From Rubrivivax sp. (GTDB taxonomy: Bacteria > Pseudomonadota > Gammaproteobacteria > Burkholderiales > Burkholderiaceae), in contig JAEUOZ010000015.1 in assembly GCA_016790225.1 (NCBI GenBank), forward strand, positions 26,331 to 90,330: a stretch of 64,000 nt of DNA, given 5' to 3'. This document shows positions 32,097 through 40,159 of this stretch, piece after piece. Numbering within the stretch: position 1 is the first letter of the stretch; every line of letters starts with the position of its first letter. A program made the position numbers and the translations under genes. The notes below the pieces were generated by a model. That model searched no databases, had not been told where the DNA came from, and saw only the letters and a list, made by a program, of their open reading frames with translations.

Positions 32097-34499
32097 ATGG
32101 AGATGAGCGACTTCCTGGAGGTGCTGCAGGCCGAGTTCGCCGCGGCGGCCGACGAGATCGACGACGCGCTGGCCGCGTGGGCAGAGGCCCCGGGCCAGCC
32201 GGCTGCGGGCGGACGCGACCGCGCCATCGAGCAACTGGAGCGCCTGGCCACCGTGGCGCGCCTGGTCGGCATGGACGAGCAGGCGCACGCGGCCGGGCAG
32301 CTGCTCTCGGCGGCCCTGCGCTGCCCCGCAGCGGCCGATGCCCACGGTGCCGCGGTGCTGCGCTGGCTGTCGAGCTGGCGGCTGCCGCTGACGGCGCTGT
32401 TCGAACGTCCGGGCGAGGCCGAAGCGGCCGCCCGCTGGGCTGACTACCTGGCCGAGGAGCCGCGGCCCGCCACGGCCGAAGCCTTGCCGCAACCCGCGGC
32501 GGACAGCCCGGCGCAGGCCGAGCAGCACTCTGTACAGGACTCTGTACCGGACACGGCACCGGACTCTGCACAGGTCTCAGCATCTGGCCTCGCGTCCGAG
32601 ATTGAGCCTGGCCCTGTGCAGGCCTCAGCGCCAGCGGCCGCAGCGCCGACCACGCCCGGCGAAGAGCCGAAGGCCACCGCCGCGGCTGACACCCCACGCG
32701 CTTGCGGGCCCGGCCGCCTGCGGCTGGACCGCGCCCTGCTGGACCCGCTGATCGCCGGCGCGGCGCTTCAGCGCCAAGGCCACGAGCAGCTGGGCCAACA
32801 GCTGAAACGACTGGAAGAGCAGGTGCGCCAGCTGCTGGCGGCCCAGGATCGGGTGGAGTGTGATCTGGCCGAGCTGCGCCAGCAGCTCGACGTGCCACCG
32901 TCCGCTGACGCGGCCCTGCAGGCGCAGGCGCTGCGGGCCGACGAAGCCGCGCAGCAGGCCCGCACACAGGCCCAGGCCGCCAGCCGGCAGATGGGCGAGC
33001 TGGATGCCGCGCTGGCCGAGCTGAGGTGGCAGCAGCAGCAGCACCATGCCCAGCTGCTGAGGGCCCGCTTCCAGCCGCTGCAGCGCATCGCCAACCGGCT
33101 GCAGCGCGTGGTGCAGCAAGCCGCCCGGCAGGGCGGCAAATCCGTGCACCTGCAGTGGCGTGGCGCTCACATTCCCGTCGATCAGGAGGTGCTCGATCGC
33201 CTGGTCGAACCGCTGCAGCTGCTGTTGCGCGACGCGGTCGAGCACGGCATCGAGATTCCCGAGCTGCGACTGCTGCGCGGCAAGCCCGCGCAAGCGTGTC
33301 TGACCCTCAGCGCCACGCAGCATGCGGGCGTGCTGCGTCTGGAGTGCCGCGACGATGGCAGCGGGCTGGATCGGGACGCGATCGCCGGGCGCGGCTTCGG
33401 CCTGGACCGGGTCGCCACACATCTGCGTGCGCTGCACGGCCGGCTGCACATCGACAGCGAGCCGGGCGCGGGCTGCTGCGTCACGCTGGAGCTCCCCTTG
33501 AGCGCGGCCGCCCTGCCGGTGCTGATGCTGCGCGCGGGCCGCCACCGGCTGGCCCTGCCGGCTCACCGGGTGATCGAGCTGCTGCCCCCGCAAGGGCAGA
33601 CCCTGGAGGCGGGCTCGTTGAAGCGGGGCAACCGCCAGTGGCCGCATCGCCGGCTCGGCCCGCTGCTGGGCCTGGAGGACTCGGCGGCACCCCGGGCCGC
33701 ACGCGGCGTGGTGATCGCGAAGGTGGGTGCGCATGAATGGGCGCTCGGTGTCGACGAGGTCCTGGGCAGCGGCACGGCCAGCCTGTCGCCCTTGAGCGGG
33801 CCGCTGGCCGCCGTGCCGGGCCTGGCCGGCGGCTGGTGCGATCCGGACGGCCAGCTGGTCTGGCTGCTCGACCTGGATGCCCTGGGGGCGGCGATCCCGC
33901 CTGAGACCCCGAAGGCGCAGCGCAGTCCCGAAGCGACGGCTCAGGCCGCGCCGCCTGGCGGACACGATCGATCCGCGGACCCGGCCGCCGAGGCCCACCG
34001 CTCGCACTCCATGGCCGCTTCCGCCACGCCGACGCCGGCGCCGGCCGACAACCCGCCACCTGCCGAAGCCCCGCGCTGGCGCGCCCGGCGCTGCCGCCTG
34101 ATGGTGGTCGACGACTCGCCCACCGTGCGGCGCGTGCTCACCCGCACGCTGGCCAAGGCCGGCTGGGAGATCGTCACCGCCTCCGACGGCCGGGAAGCGC
34201 TGCAGCGCCTGGCCGAAGAGCCGGTGGATCTGGTGATCACCGATCTGGAGATGCCGCGCCTGGACGGCCTGGAGCTGGCGCGCGAGCTGCGCCGCACGCC
34301 AGCCAGCGCCGAACTGCCGCTGCTGATGCTCACCTCGCGCGACAGCGACCGTCACCGCCAGCTGGCGCAAGATGCGGGGGTGGATCGCTTTCTGACCAAG
34401 CCCATGGCGGACGCCGAGCTGGTCAGCGCCGTGGCGCAGGCCCTGCACGGCGAGCCGACCGCGGGGCTGTCCCAGCCAGCCGGCAGCCTCTATTCCTGA
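32097..34499 (+). CDS. CheA/ChpA-like hybrid protein lacking a recognisable HPt histidine
   Basis: An 800-residue protein. The N-terminal 120 residues are helical but carry no HxxKG phosphotransfer motif. A variable Pro/Ala-rich linker and a coiled-coil precede a CheA-like HATPase: the N-box region reads LLLRDAVEHGIE, with Asp where CheA normally has Asn. The later boxes ECRDDGSGLDRDAI and GRGFGLDRV are better kept. A CheW-like P5 domain follows (VLMLRAGRHRLALPAHRVIE), then a C-terminal receiver (LMVVDDSPTVRRVL, phospho-Asp in LVITDLEMPRLDG, Lys in FLTKPM). ChpA of the type IV pilus system is much longer with several HPt domains. Kinase activity by the standard route is doubtful. Confidence 0.86.
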   Translation: MEMSDFLEVLQAEFAAAADEIDDALAAWAEAPGQPAAGGRDRAIEQLERLATVARLVGMDEQAHAAGQLLSAALRCPAAADAHGAAVLRWLSSWRLPLTALFERPGEAEAAARWADYLAEEPRPATAEALPQPAADSPAQAEQHSVQDSVPDTAPDSAQVSASGLASEIEPGPVQASAPAAAAPTTPGEEPKATAAADTPRACGPGRLRLDRALLDPLIAGAALQRQGHEQLGQQLKRLEEQVRQLLAAQDRVECDLAELRQQLDVPPSADAALQAQALRADEAAQQARTQAQAASRQMGELDAALAELRWQQQQHHAQLLRARFQPLQRIANRLQRVVQQAARQGGKSVHLQWRGAHIPVDQEVLDRLVEPLQLLLRDAVEHGIEIPELRLLRGKPAQACLTLSATQHAGVLRLECRDDGSGLDRDAIAGRGFGLDRVATHLRALHGRLHIDSEPGAGCCVTLELPLSAAALPVLMLRAGRHRLALPAHRVIELLPPQGQTLEAGSLKRGNRQWPHRRLGPLLGLEDSAAPRAARGVVIAKVGAHEWALGVDEVLGSGTASLSPLSGPLAAVPGLAGGWCDPDGQLVWLLDLDALGAAIPPETPKAQRSPEATAQAAPPGGHDRSADPAAEAHRSHSMAASATPTPAPADNPPPAEAPRWRARRCRLMVVDDSPTVRRVLTRTLAKAGWEIVTASDGREALQRLAEEPVDLVITDLEMPRLDGLELARELRRTPASAELPLLMLTSRDSDRHRQLAQDAGVDRFLTKPMADAELVSAVAQALHGEPTAGLSQPAGSLYS

Positions 34500-34700
34500 G
34501 CGCCCCCAGGGCCGGGCTGCGCCCAGCCCGCCCCCCGCGGGGGTTCAAGCAAAGTGGCAAAGCCCCATTTGCTTGAGAGCGCCCCCAGGGCCGGGCCGCG
34601 CCCAGCCCGCCCCCCGTGGGGGTTCAAGCAACGTGGCAAAGCCACATTTGCTTGAGAGCGCCCCCAGGGCCGGGCGGCGCCCAGCCCGCCCCCCGCGGGG
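34498..34700. repeat. 79-bp palindromic tandem repeat (2.5 copies)
   Basis: Units begin at 34498, 34577 and 34656; the third diverges near 34700. Each of the first two contains a 30-base hairpin (34546-34575 and 34625-34654) with arms CAAGCAA.GTGGC and GCC.CATTTGCTTG around an AAA loop. The second copy has a changed base pair in the stem that keeps pairing. A GC-rich block with its own short inverted repeats fills the rest. It lies between two convergent genes, the usual site of REP-type elements, and may serve as a transcription barrier in both directions. Confidence 0.9.
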
Positions 34701-34748
34701 CCGGCTCGCGGGTCAGGCCATCCGCGTCGGCCCTTCGAAGCGGCGCAG

Positions 34749-35981
34749 TCAACCGCGGCTGGAGGCCGCCGGCGCCCGGGGCACGGCCTTGCGCTGCGTG
34801 TCGTAGTCGGCCGGCACCTTCATCAGCGCAGCATCGGGCTCGCCGCGCTTGAGGTTCTGCAGGCGGTAGACCACCTCGCCGGTGCGCGGATCGGCATCGC
34901 GCGAGAGCACGGTGAGCATCAGGTCCGGCGCGGTCCAGACTTCTCGCGTGATGAGCATGGGCTTCTCGTTGCCCACCTTCCCGGCCTCGATGGTCCAGGT
35001 GGTGCGTTCGCCATGGGCTCTCACACCTTCGATATCCCGCGCCGGCAGTGCCGTCACCACACCCGGCCCGCGGGGCGCCAGACGCAGCGCCTGGTAGCTC
35101 ACGGCCGGCGGTGGCACGCCGATGTTGAAGCTGCTGACGCCCGGCAGCAGCGGGGCGCCCGGCTGGCGCGGGGCGCGCAGCACCTCCACTTCCAGCTCGC
35201 GCAGCCGCGAGGCGGCCTCGGCGTGTTCCGGTCCGATCACGACGACGGCCTCCGGCGGCAGCGGGGCGCGCACGGCAGCGGCGGCCGCTGGCGGGACACC
35301 CGGCACCGGCGCGACCGGCGGCACTGGGGCGACCGGGGCGACCGACGGCATCGTTGGCATCGGCGGGAGGGGCGGCGCCGCGGCACCCGGCGCCGCTGGC
35401 GCTGCGCGGGCCGCCTCGCGTGCGCGGTCCGCCATCTGGCGAGCCCACTCGCGCAGCTTCTCGGCATGCTCGCGCCAGGCCGAGGCATCCAGATGCTGTG
35501 TCTCCATGCGGCTGGCGCTCACCGTCACGCCGCCGCGGCGCGCCGTCTTGCGCTGCGGGTCCAGCACCCAGGACTCGTTGGCCACGGGGTCCCGCAGGTA
35601 GACCGTGCGCTGTCCGTCCCGGCCCGTCACCTCCTGGCGCGTTCGGCCTTCGCCATCGCGGCACAGCTGCGTGCTCTGACGGTTGACGATGCGGTTGCCA
35701 TCGGCCAGCGGCTGGATCGACTCGTGCACCGCCTCGGCGCAATAGGGCGCACCCTTGACGATGCGCTCCTGACCGAGCTCGCGGCCCACCCAGCGCAGCG
35801 TGTCTTCGCCCATCTGGCTGGCGAGATTGAGCGCCATGGCGATCTCCTGCCGCAGCGTCTGGGCCAGGGGCGTGGTGCCAGCGGGCGCGGCCGGCGTGGC
35901 CAGGGCGGCGCCAGCGCCGGCACCGAGAGACAGCGCCAGCACAGGGCCGGACCAGCGGGACAGATTCAGCTTGGTCGACAT
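34749..35981 (-). CDS. Exported protein of unknown function in an ECF sigma operon
   Basis: A 410-residue protein with an N-terminal signal (LNLSRWSGPVLALSLGAGAG, cleavage near ALAT). The first half contains GNRIVNRQSTQLCRDGEGRT, then RQEVTG and RTVYLRDP, a pattern seen in several proteins of unknown function linked to ECF anti-sigma genes. The centre (about residues 195-250) is a Pro/Ala/Val-rich low-complexity linker. The C-terminal domain (TTWTIEAGKVGNEKPMLITR, SRDADPRTGEVVYRLQNLKR) is compact. It is the third gene after sigma and anti-sigma and is probably a periplasmic target or sensor. ATG 35981 was chosen to place the signal peptide correctly. Confidence 0.75.
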   Translation of the reverse strand: MSTKLNLSRWSGPVLALSLGAGAGAALATPAAPAGTTPLAQTLRQEIAMALNLASQMGEDTLRWVGRELGQERIVKGAPYCAEAVHESIQPLADGNRIVNRQSTQLCRDGEGRTRQEVTGRDGQRTVYLRDPVANESWVLDPQRKTARRGGVTVSASRMETQHLDASAWREHAEKLREWARQMADRAREAARAAPAAPGAAAPPLPPMPTMPSVAPVAPVPPVAPVPGVPPAAAAAVRAPLPPEAVVVIGPEHAEAASRLRELEVEVLRAPRQPGAPLLPGVSSFNIGVPPPAVSYQALRLAPRGPGVVTALPARDIEGVRAHGERTTWTIEAGKVGNEKPMLITREVWTAPDLMLTVLSRDADPRTGEVVYRLQNLKRGEPDAALMKVPADYDTQRKAVPRAPAASSRG

Positions 35982-36071
35982 GATCAATGACTCCAGGCAA
36001 GGGGTGAAGGGGAGCAAGGAGAGGAGCTCGTGAGTGGGCGTGAGGGTGCTGGGGGCTGCGTGCGGTCCGTC

Positions 36072-36776
36072 CTACTGCGCCACCACGCGCACGGCCAGCA
36101 CCGTGCCCGTGCCGTGCATCAGCAGCTCGGCACGCACGCTGTCGCCAGCGCGCGCAGGGTCGTAGGGCAGCCCCAGCAGGCCCAGCCGCTCGCGCGGCAT
36201 CTCGGTGGCCACGAGCCAGGCTGCCATCGGCTGGCCGGGCGCGGCGCGCCAGACCTCGGGGCCGGCCAGCGGCATGAAGCCGCTGGCGAGTGCTTCGGCC
36301 CGCAGGTCGCCGGAGGCCGCCGCGCCGCGGTCCGTGTACGCCCCGGGCGCGGGCGGCAGCAGCAGCGTCACCGCCACGGACAGGAGCAGCACCAGCGCCA
36401 GCGCCGCACCGCCGGACCAGGCCCAGGGCCGCCAGCCCCAGGCGCGGCGCCGGGCCGAGACGACGGCAGACGGCCCGCCCCGCAGCGCGCCCGGGGTCTG
36501 GGGCAGGGAGAGGCCCGCAGTCTGCGTGGCAGCAGCATCTGGGATCCGTGCGCCCTGCCCGCCTGCTGCGCCCGGCTCGGGCTGCACACGGCGGGCACTG
36601 CGCATGGCGGCCAGCACGCGCGCTTCCAGCGCGGGGGGCAGCGGCTGCGCCTGCAGCTGTGCCGATGCCGCCAGCAGCGCCATCGCCAGCTTGCCCTCGG
36701 GCGGCTGCAGCGGAGCCTGAGCGGCGGCCGGGTCCGTGCCGTCGGGTGACTGATGTCGTTCGTCAGGGTCTGCCAT
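36072..36776 (-). CDS. Anti-sigma factor-like membrane protein
   Basis: A 234-residue protein with one membrane helix near residues 120-140 (GGAALALVLLLSVAVTLLL). An Arg-rich cytoplasmic flank (SARRRAWGWRPWAW) precedes the helix and a periplasmic domain of about 90 residues follows. The N-terminal region (KLAMALLAASAQLQAQPLPP) is helical and would bind the sigma factor. No zinc-binding HxxxCxxC motif is seen, so it is not a ZAS-type anti-sigma. Assignment rests mainly on topology and on its position two bases after the ECF sigma gene. Translation probably depends on the sigma gene. Confidence 0.72.
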   Translation of the reverse strand: MADPDERHQSPDGTDPAAAQAPLQPPEGKLAMALLAASAQLQAQPLPPALEARVLAAMRSARRVQPEPGAAGGQGARIPDAAATQTAGLSLPQTPGALRGGPSAVVSARRRAWGWRPWAWSGGAALALVLLLSVAVTLLLPPAPGAYTDRGAAASGDLRAEALASGFMPLAGPEVWRAAPGQPMAAWLVATEMPRERLGLLGLPYDPARAGDSVRAELLMHGTGTVLAVRVVAQ

Positions 36777-36778
36777 GT

Positions 36779-37450
36779 TCAGCGTCCTTCCAGCCACTGC
36801 GCCAGGCGAGCGCGCGCGCGGTGAAGCCGGGTTCGCAGGGTGTTGAGTTCGATGCCGGCGATGCGCGCAGCCTCTTCGTAGCTGCGCTCCTGCAGATCCA
36901 CCAGCAGCAGGGCCTCGCGCTGCGCCAGGGGCAGGCGCCGGATGGCGGACCAGACGGCCGCGCCGCTCTGCGCACGCACCAGCAGGGTCTCCGGCGTCGG
37001 ATCGGGGTCTGCACCGCCGGACGAGAGGCTCTGGAGGCTGCCGGCCTCGTCATCCTCGTCCTCGGGCCAGGCTGTCTCGCGGCGGGCCAGCCGCCATTGG
37101 GCGAGTACGGCGTGCCGCGCCACCCCCGCCAGCCAGCCGCCCACCGAGCCGCGCGACAGGTCCACTGCCTGGGGGCGCTGCGCCAGCGCGACGAAGGCGT
37201 CCTGTGTCGCATCGGCCGCCCAGCCTTCGTTGCCACACAGTCCATGCACATAGCGGAAGAGCGCACCGGCTTCGCGGCGGTAGATCGCCTCCAGCGCAGC
37301 AGGCTCGCCTTGCGCCAGCGCAGCCAGCAGCGCAGCGGCGGCTTCCCCGTCGGGGGCTGCTGCCGCGCCCGCCGCCGGCTCGCGCGCAGCGTCGGGCGCG
37401 ACCCGGGGTGTGGCAGGCGATCGGTGGCGAAGTGGCACAAAGCGCAGCAT
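36779..37450 (-). CDS. ECF-type RNA polymerase sigma factor
   Basis: A 223-residue sigma factor with region 2 (ALEAIYRREAGALFRYVHGL, then WAADATQDAFVALAQRP and VGGWLAGVARHAVLAQWR) and region 4 (IRRLPLAQREALLLVDLQER, SYEEAARIAGIELNTLRTRL). The linker is acidic (PEDEDDEAG). It carries an N-terminal extension of about 45 residues rich in Ala and Pro. It directs transcription of a small regulon in response to a signal relayed by the downstream anti-sigma. A GGAACTT sequence 83 bases upstream suggests autoregulation. Start is ATG 37450. Confidence 0.93.
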   Translation of the reverse strand: MLRFVPLRHRSPATPRVAPDAAREPAAGAAAAPDGEAAAALLAALAQGEPAALEAIYRREAGALFRYVHGLCGNEGWAADATQDAFVALAQRPQAVDLSRGSVGGWLAGVARHAVLAQWRLARRETAWPEDEDDEAGSLQSLSSGGADPDPTPETLLVRAQSGAAVWSAIRRLPLAQREALLLVDLQERSYEEAARIAGIELNTLRTRLHRARARLAQWLEGR

Positions 37451-37532
37451 GAAGGATGGCAGGAGGGCGGGGCACCGGGGTTCAGCCGAAGTTCTGCGGC
37501 CGCCTGCCCTGGATTGCGCCGGAGCCGGCCAG

Positions 37533-37539
37533 AAGTTCC
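37533..37539 (-). promoter_or_regulatory. Possible ECF -35 element (GGAACTT) upstream of the sigma gene
   Basis: On the minus strand GGAACTT matches the usual -35 of RpoE-like ECF promoters and lies 83 bases from the sigma gene ATG. The expected -10 position (near 37511-37516, CAATCC) does not match any consensus I know, so this is tentative. The 288-base gap between the sigma gene and the divergent kinase gene holds nothing else I can name. Confidence 0.3.
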
Positions 37540-37738
37540 CACGATCGACACCATCGCCACGATGGCGGCAGTGGATGCCGCCACCGACAGGGCCGCAGCC
37601 GCTGCGGGCCCGTGTGCCGCGCCCCGGCCATCTGCACAGCCTGCAGTCTGTCTGGCGCGCAAGGCGGTGCATCGCCACGCGCGCGCCGCCGCCGATCGTG
37701 CTGCGTACAGTCCGCCCATCGTCCCAGAGCCCGCCACC

Positions 37739-39253
37739 ATGCCCAGCGCCCCGCCTCCATCGTTTCTGCCCGCGCAGTGGCGGCAGCGCATCGATCCCTA
37801 CCTGCAGGCCTTCCTGCGCGCCTTTCACCGCTACGCCAGCTGGCTGGTGTCCATCAGCTGGAAGCGCTTCATCGTGCTGTCTGTGCTGCTGGTGGCGATC
37901 ATGGCCATCGTCAAGTCGCTGCCGCCCTTCAGCTACAAGGTCACCGAGTGGGTGGAAGAGCCGATCCCGCTGCCCGATCTGCCGGAGCTTCCGCAAGCGC
38001 CCAAGGCCCCGGAGCCGCCCAAGCCGGCCCAGCCGCCGAAGGCACCGGCCACCGCCGCCACAGCCGACGGCGCCGGCCCGAGCATCCGCATCCAGGGTCC
38101 GGCGCGCGGGGCCAGCGGCGCCGACGGGGTGGACATCACCATCGATCAGCGCGGCATCCGCATCCAGCCACGGGCCGCGGCAGCCGCTGCTTCCGGCGCA
38201 TCCGCCACGGCGCCGGCCGAGCGCAGCGTGACCATCCCGCTGCCGCCGGGCACCTCGCGCGAGGCCGTCCAGGAAGCCCTGGAAGACGCCCGCCGCGCGA
38301 TGCAGGATGCCGCCCGCGAAGCCCAGGAAGCCCAGCGCAGCAGCGAGGAGGCTGCCCGCGAAGCGGCCGAGGCAGTGCGCGGCGCCAACGAGGCCGCGCG
38401 GCAGGCGCTGGCCGATGCCCGGCGGGCCCTGCGCGATGCCGGACTGCACGGCGCCACGCGCCGCGTGCAGCGGACGCGCACCGTGCACTGGGGCGACTTC
38501 CTCGTCGATCTCGCCCTGATCTGGGTGCTGGGCTCGATCACCATCAAGGCCACCTACAAGAGCCGCCTGCAGGCCGAGGTCAAGGCGGCCCAGGCCACCG
38601 AAACGGCCGAGGCCGAATCCCTGCGGCGCCAGGTCGTGGAAGCGCGCATGGCCGCCATGCAGGCGCAGGTGGAGCCGCACTTCCTGTTCAACACCCTGGC
38701 GAGCATCGACCACCTGATCCAGGTCGATCCGCAGCGCGCCAGCCAGATGCAGAAGAACCTGATCGCGCTGCTGCGCGCCAGCATGCCCACGATGCGCGAA
38801 ACGCAGGACAGCGCCGCGCCGCGCGATCTGGCGCGCGAGTTGGCCGTCATCAAGCCCTACCTGGAGATCCTCAAGGTCCGCATGGAGGAGCGCCTGGTCA
38901 CCGAGATCGACGTGCCCGACGGGCTGCTCTCGGCGGAATTCCCGCCCATGATGATCCAGACCCTGGTGGAGAACGCCATCAAGCATGGCCTGGAGCCCAA
39001 GCCGGACGGCGGGCTGCTGCGGCTGAAGGCCGAGATCGTGCACGGCAAGCTGGCGGTGAGCGTGCTGGACACCGGGCTGGGCTTCGGCAAGGCGCCCACC
39101 GCGGGCACGGGCGTGGGGCTGGCCAACATCCGCGAGCGGCTGCAGCTGATCTACGGCACGCGCGCCTCGCTGGCCGTCACCGAGAACCCGGGCGGCGGAA
39201 CCATCGTCTCGGTGACCGTGCCCTACCGATCGCTGGGCGAGGGCGCGGCATGA
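37739..39253 (+). CDS. LytS-type sensor histidine kinase
   Basis: A 504-residue kinase of the His_kinase (PF06580) family. It has a membrane helix (FIVLSVLLVAIMAIV, residues about 42-56) and a periplasmic region of about 200 residues made of a Pro/Ala-rich stretch and a long Ala/Glu/Arg coiled-coil. A second helix (FLVDLALIWVLGSITI) precedes the kinase core, with the phospho-His in QVEPHFLFNTLASIDHL. The HATPase has LVENAIKHGLEPKPDGG and DTGLGFGK...GTGVGLANI. It is paired with a LytTR regulator 52 bases downstream and is divergent from an ECF operon. ATG 37739 was selected; frames open far upstream but have no plausible coding character. Confidence 0.9.
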   Translation: MPSAPPPSFLPAQWRQRIDPYLQAFLRAFHRYASWLVSISWKRFIVLSVLLVAIMAIVKSLPPFSYKVTEWVEEPIPLPDLPELPQAPKAPEPPKPAQPPKAPATAATADGAGPSIRIQGPARGASGADGVDITIDQRGIRIQPRAAAAAASGASATAPAERSVTIPLPPGTSREAVQEALEDARRAMQDAAREAQEAQRSSEEAAREAAEAVRGANEAARQALADARRALRDAGLHGATRRVQRTRTVHWGDFLVDLALIWVLGSITIKATYKSRLQAEVKAAQATETAEAESLRRQVVEARMAAMQAQVEPHFLFNTLASIDHLIQVDPQRASQMQKNLIALLRASMPTMRETQDSAAPRDLARELAVIKPYLEILKVRMEERLVTEIDVPDGLLSAEFPPMMIQTLVENAIKHGLEPKPDGGLLRLKAEIVHGKLAVSVLDTGLGFGKAPTAGTGVGLANIRERLQLIYGTRASLAVTENPGGGTIVSVTVPYRSLGEGAA

Positions 39254-39292
39254 GGCGGGCACCGTGCGGCGCGCCGCGGGCGCGCGCCGCAG

Positions 39293-39298
39293 TAGGAT
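39293..39298 (+). promoter_or_regulatory. Putative -10 hexamer for a near-leaderless transcript
   Basis: TAGGAT ends seven bases before ATG 39306. If used, the regulator would also be made from its own leaderless mRNA besides read-through from the kinase gene. Confidence 0.35.
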
Positions 39299-39305
39299 GC
39301 CGCGC

Positions 39306-40130
39306 ATGAGTGCCACCGAATCTCCGGCTGCCGTCACGCGCGCGGTCCTGGCCGATGACGAGCGTCTGATGCGCGATCAGCTGCGTGCCCGGCTGGCCGA
39401 GGTCTGGCCCGAGCTGCAGATCGTGGCCGAGGCGCGCAACGGCCTGGAGGCGGTGCAGCTGGTGGCCGAGCACCGGCCCGAGATCGTCTTCCTGGACATC
39501 CGCATGCCGGGGCTCACCGGCGTGGAGGCCGCGCGCCAGATCGCCCAGATGGAACTGCAGCCCGACGAGGTCCTGCCCGAGATCGTCTTCATCACCGCCT
39601 ACGACCAGTATGCGGTGGAGGCCTTCGAGCAGGGCGTGGCCGACTACGTGCTCAAGCCGGCAGAGGCCGAGCGCCTGCGGGTCACCACGGGACGCATCCG
39701 CCAGCGCCTGGCCACCCGCGGAACGGCGGAGGAAACCGGCGCCCCGCCGCTGCAGCAGCTGCTGCACCAGCTCAGCGCGCGCCTGAACCCCAACGGTTCA
39801 CCGCAGTATCTGAAGTGGATCCAGGCCAGCGTCGGCCAGGCCATCCAGATGATCCCGGTGGAGGACATCCTGTTCTTCATCAGCGACGAGAAATACACCC
39901 GCGTGCAGACCGTGCAGCTGGAGGCGCTGATCCGCAAGCCGATCAAGGAGCTGGTCGACGAGCTCGATCCGCAGCTGTTCTGGCAGATCCACCGCTCCAC
40001 CCTGGTCAGCGTGAAGGCCATCGCCGGCGTGACGCGCGATTTCCGCGGCCGCCAGATCGTCAGCGTCAAGGGCCACCGCGAGCAGCTGGAAGTCAGCCGC
40101 AGCTACGCGGGCCTGTTCAAGGGCATGTGA
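39306..40130 (+). CDS. LytTR family response regulator
   Basis: A 274-residue regulator with a receiver domain (AVLADDERLMRDQLRARLAE, phospho-Asp in IVFLDIRMPGLTGVEAA, Lys in YVLKPAEAERL) and a C-terminal LytTR DNA-binding domain. The latter is marked by VEDILFFISDEKYTRVQT, LDPQLFWQIHRSTLVSV and VKGHREQLEVSRSY. A short linker with several Gly and Pro residues separates them. It is the partner of the LytS-type kinase directly upstream. ATG 39306 was selected over 39264 and 39297 because the receiver starts shortly after it. Confidence 0.94.
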   Translation: MSATESPAAVTRAVLADDERLMRDQLRARLAEVWPELQIVAEARNGLEAVQLVAEHRPEIVFLDIRMPGLTGVEAARQIAQMELQPDEVLPEIVFITAYDQYAVEAFEQGVADYVLKPAEAERLRVTTGRIRQRLATRGTAEETGAPPLQQLLHQLSARLNPNGSPQYLKWIQASVGQAIQMIPVEDILFFISDEKYTRVQTVQLEALIRKPIKELVDELDPQLFWQIHRSTLVSVKAIAGVTRDFRGRQIVSVKGHREQLEVSRSYAGLFKGM

Positions 40131-40159
40131 GCGCCGGCCGGCGCCGCACGCCCGGGCGT

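Noticed and set aside
29459..32272. 937-codon open frame antisense to the PilJ-like receptor
   Set aside because: Gly/Gln/Arg-rich shadow frame that crosses gene boundaries on the other strand.
34498..34700. CRISPR array or attachment site
   Set aside because: Units are 79 bp in direct tandem with no spacers or cas genes; no integrase or tRNA is nearby. A REP-like element fits better.
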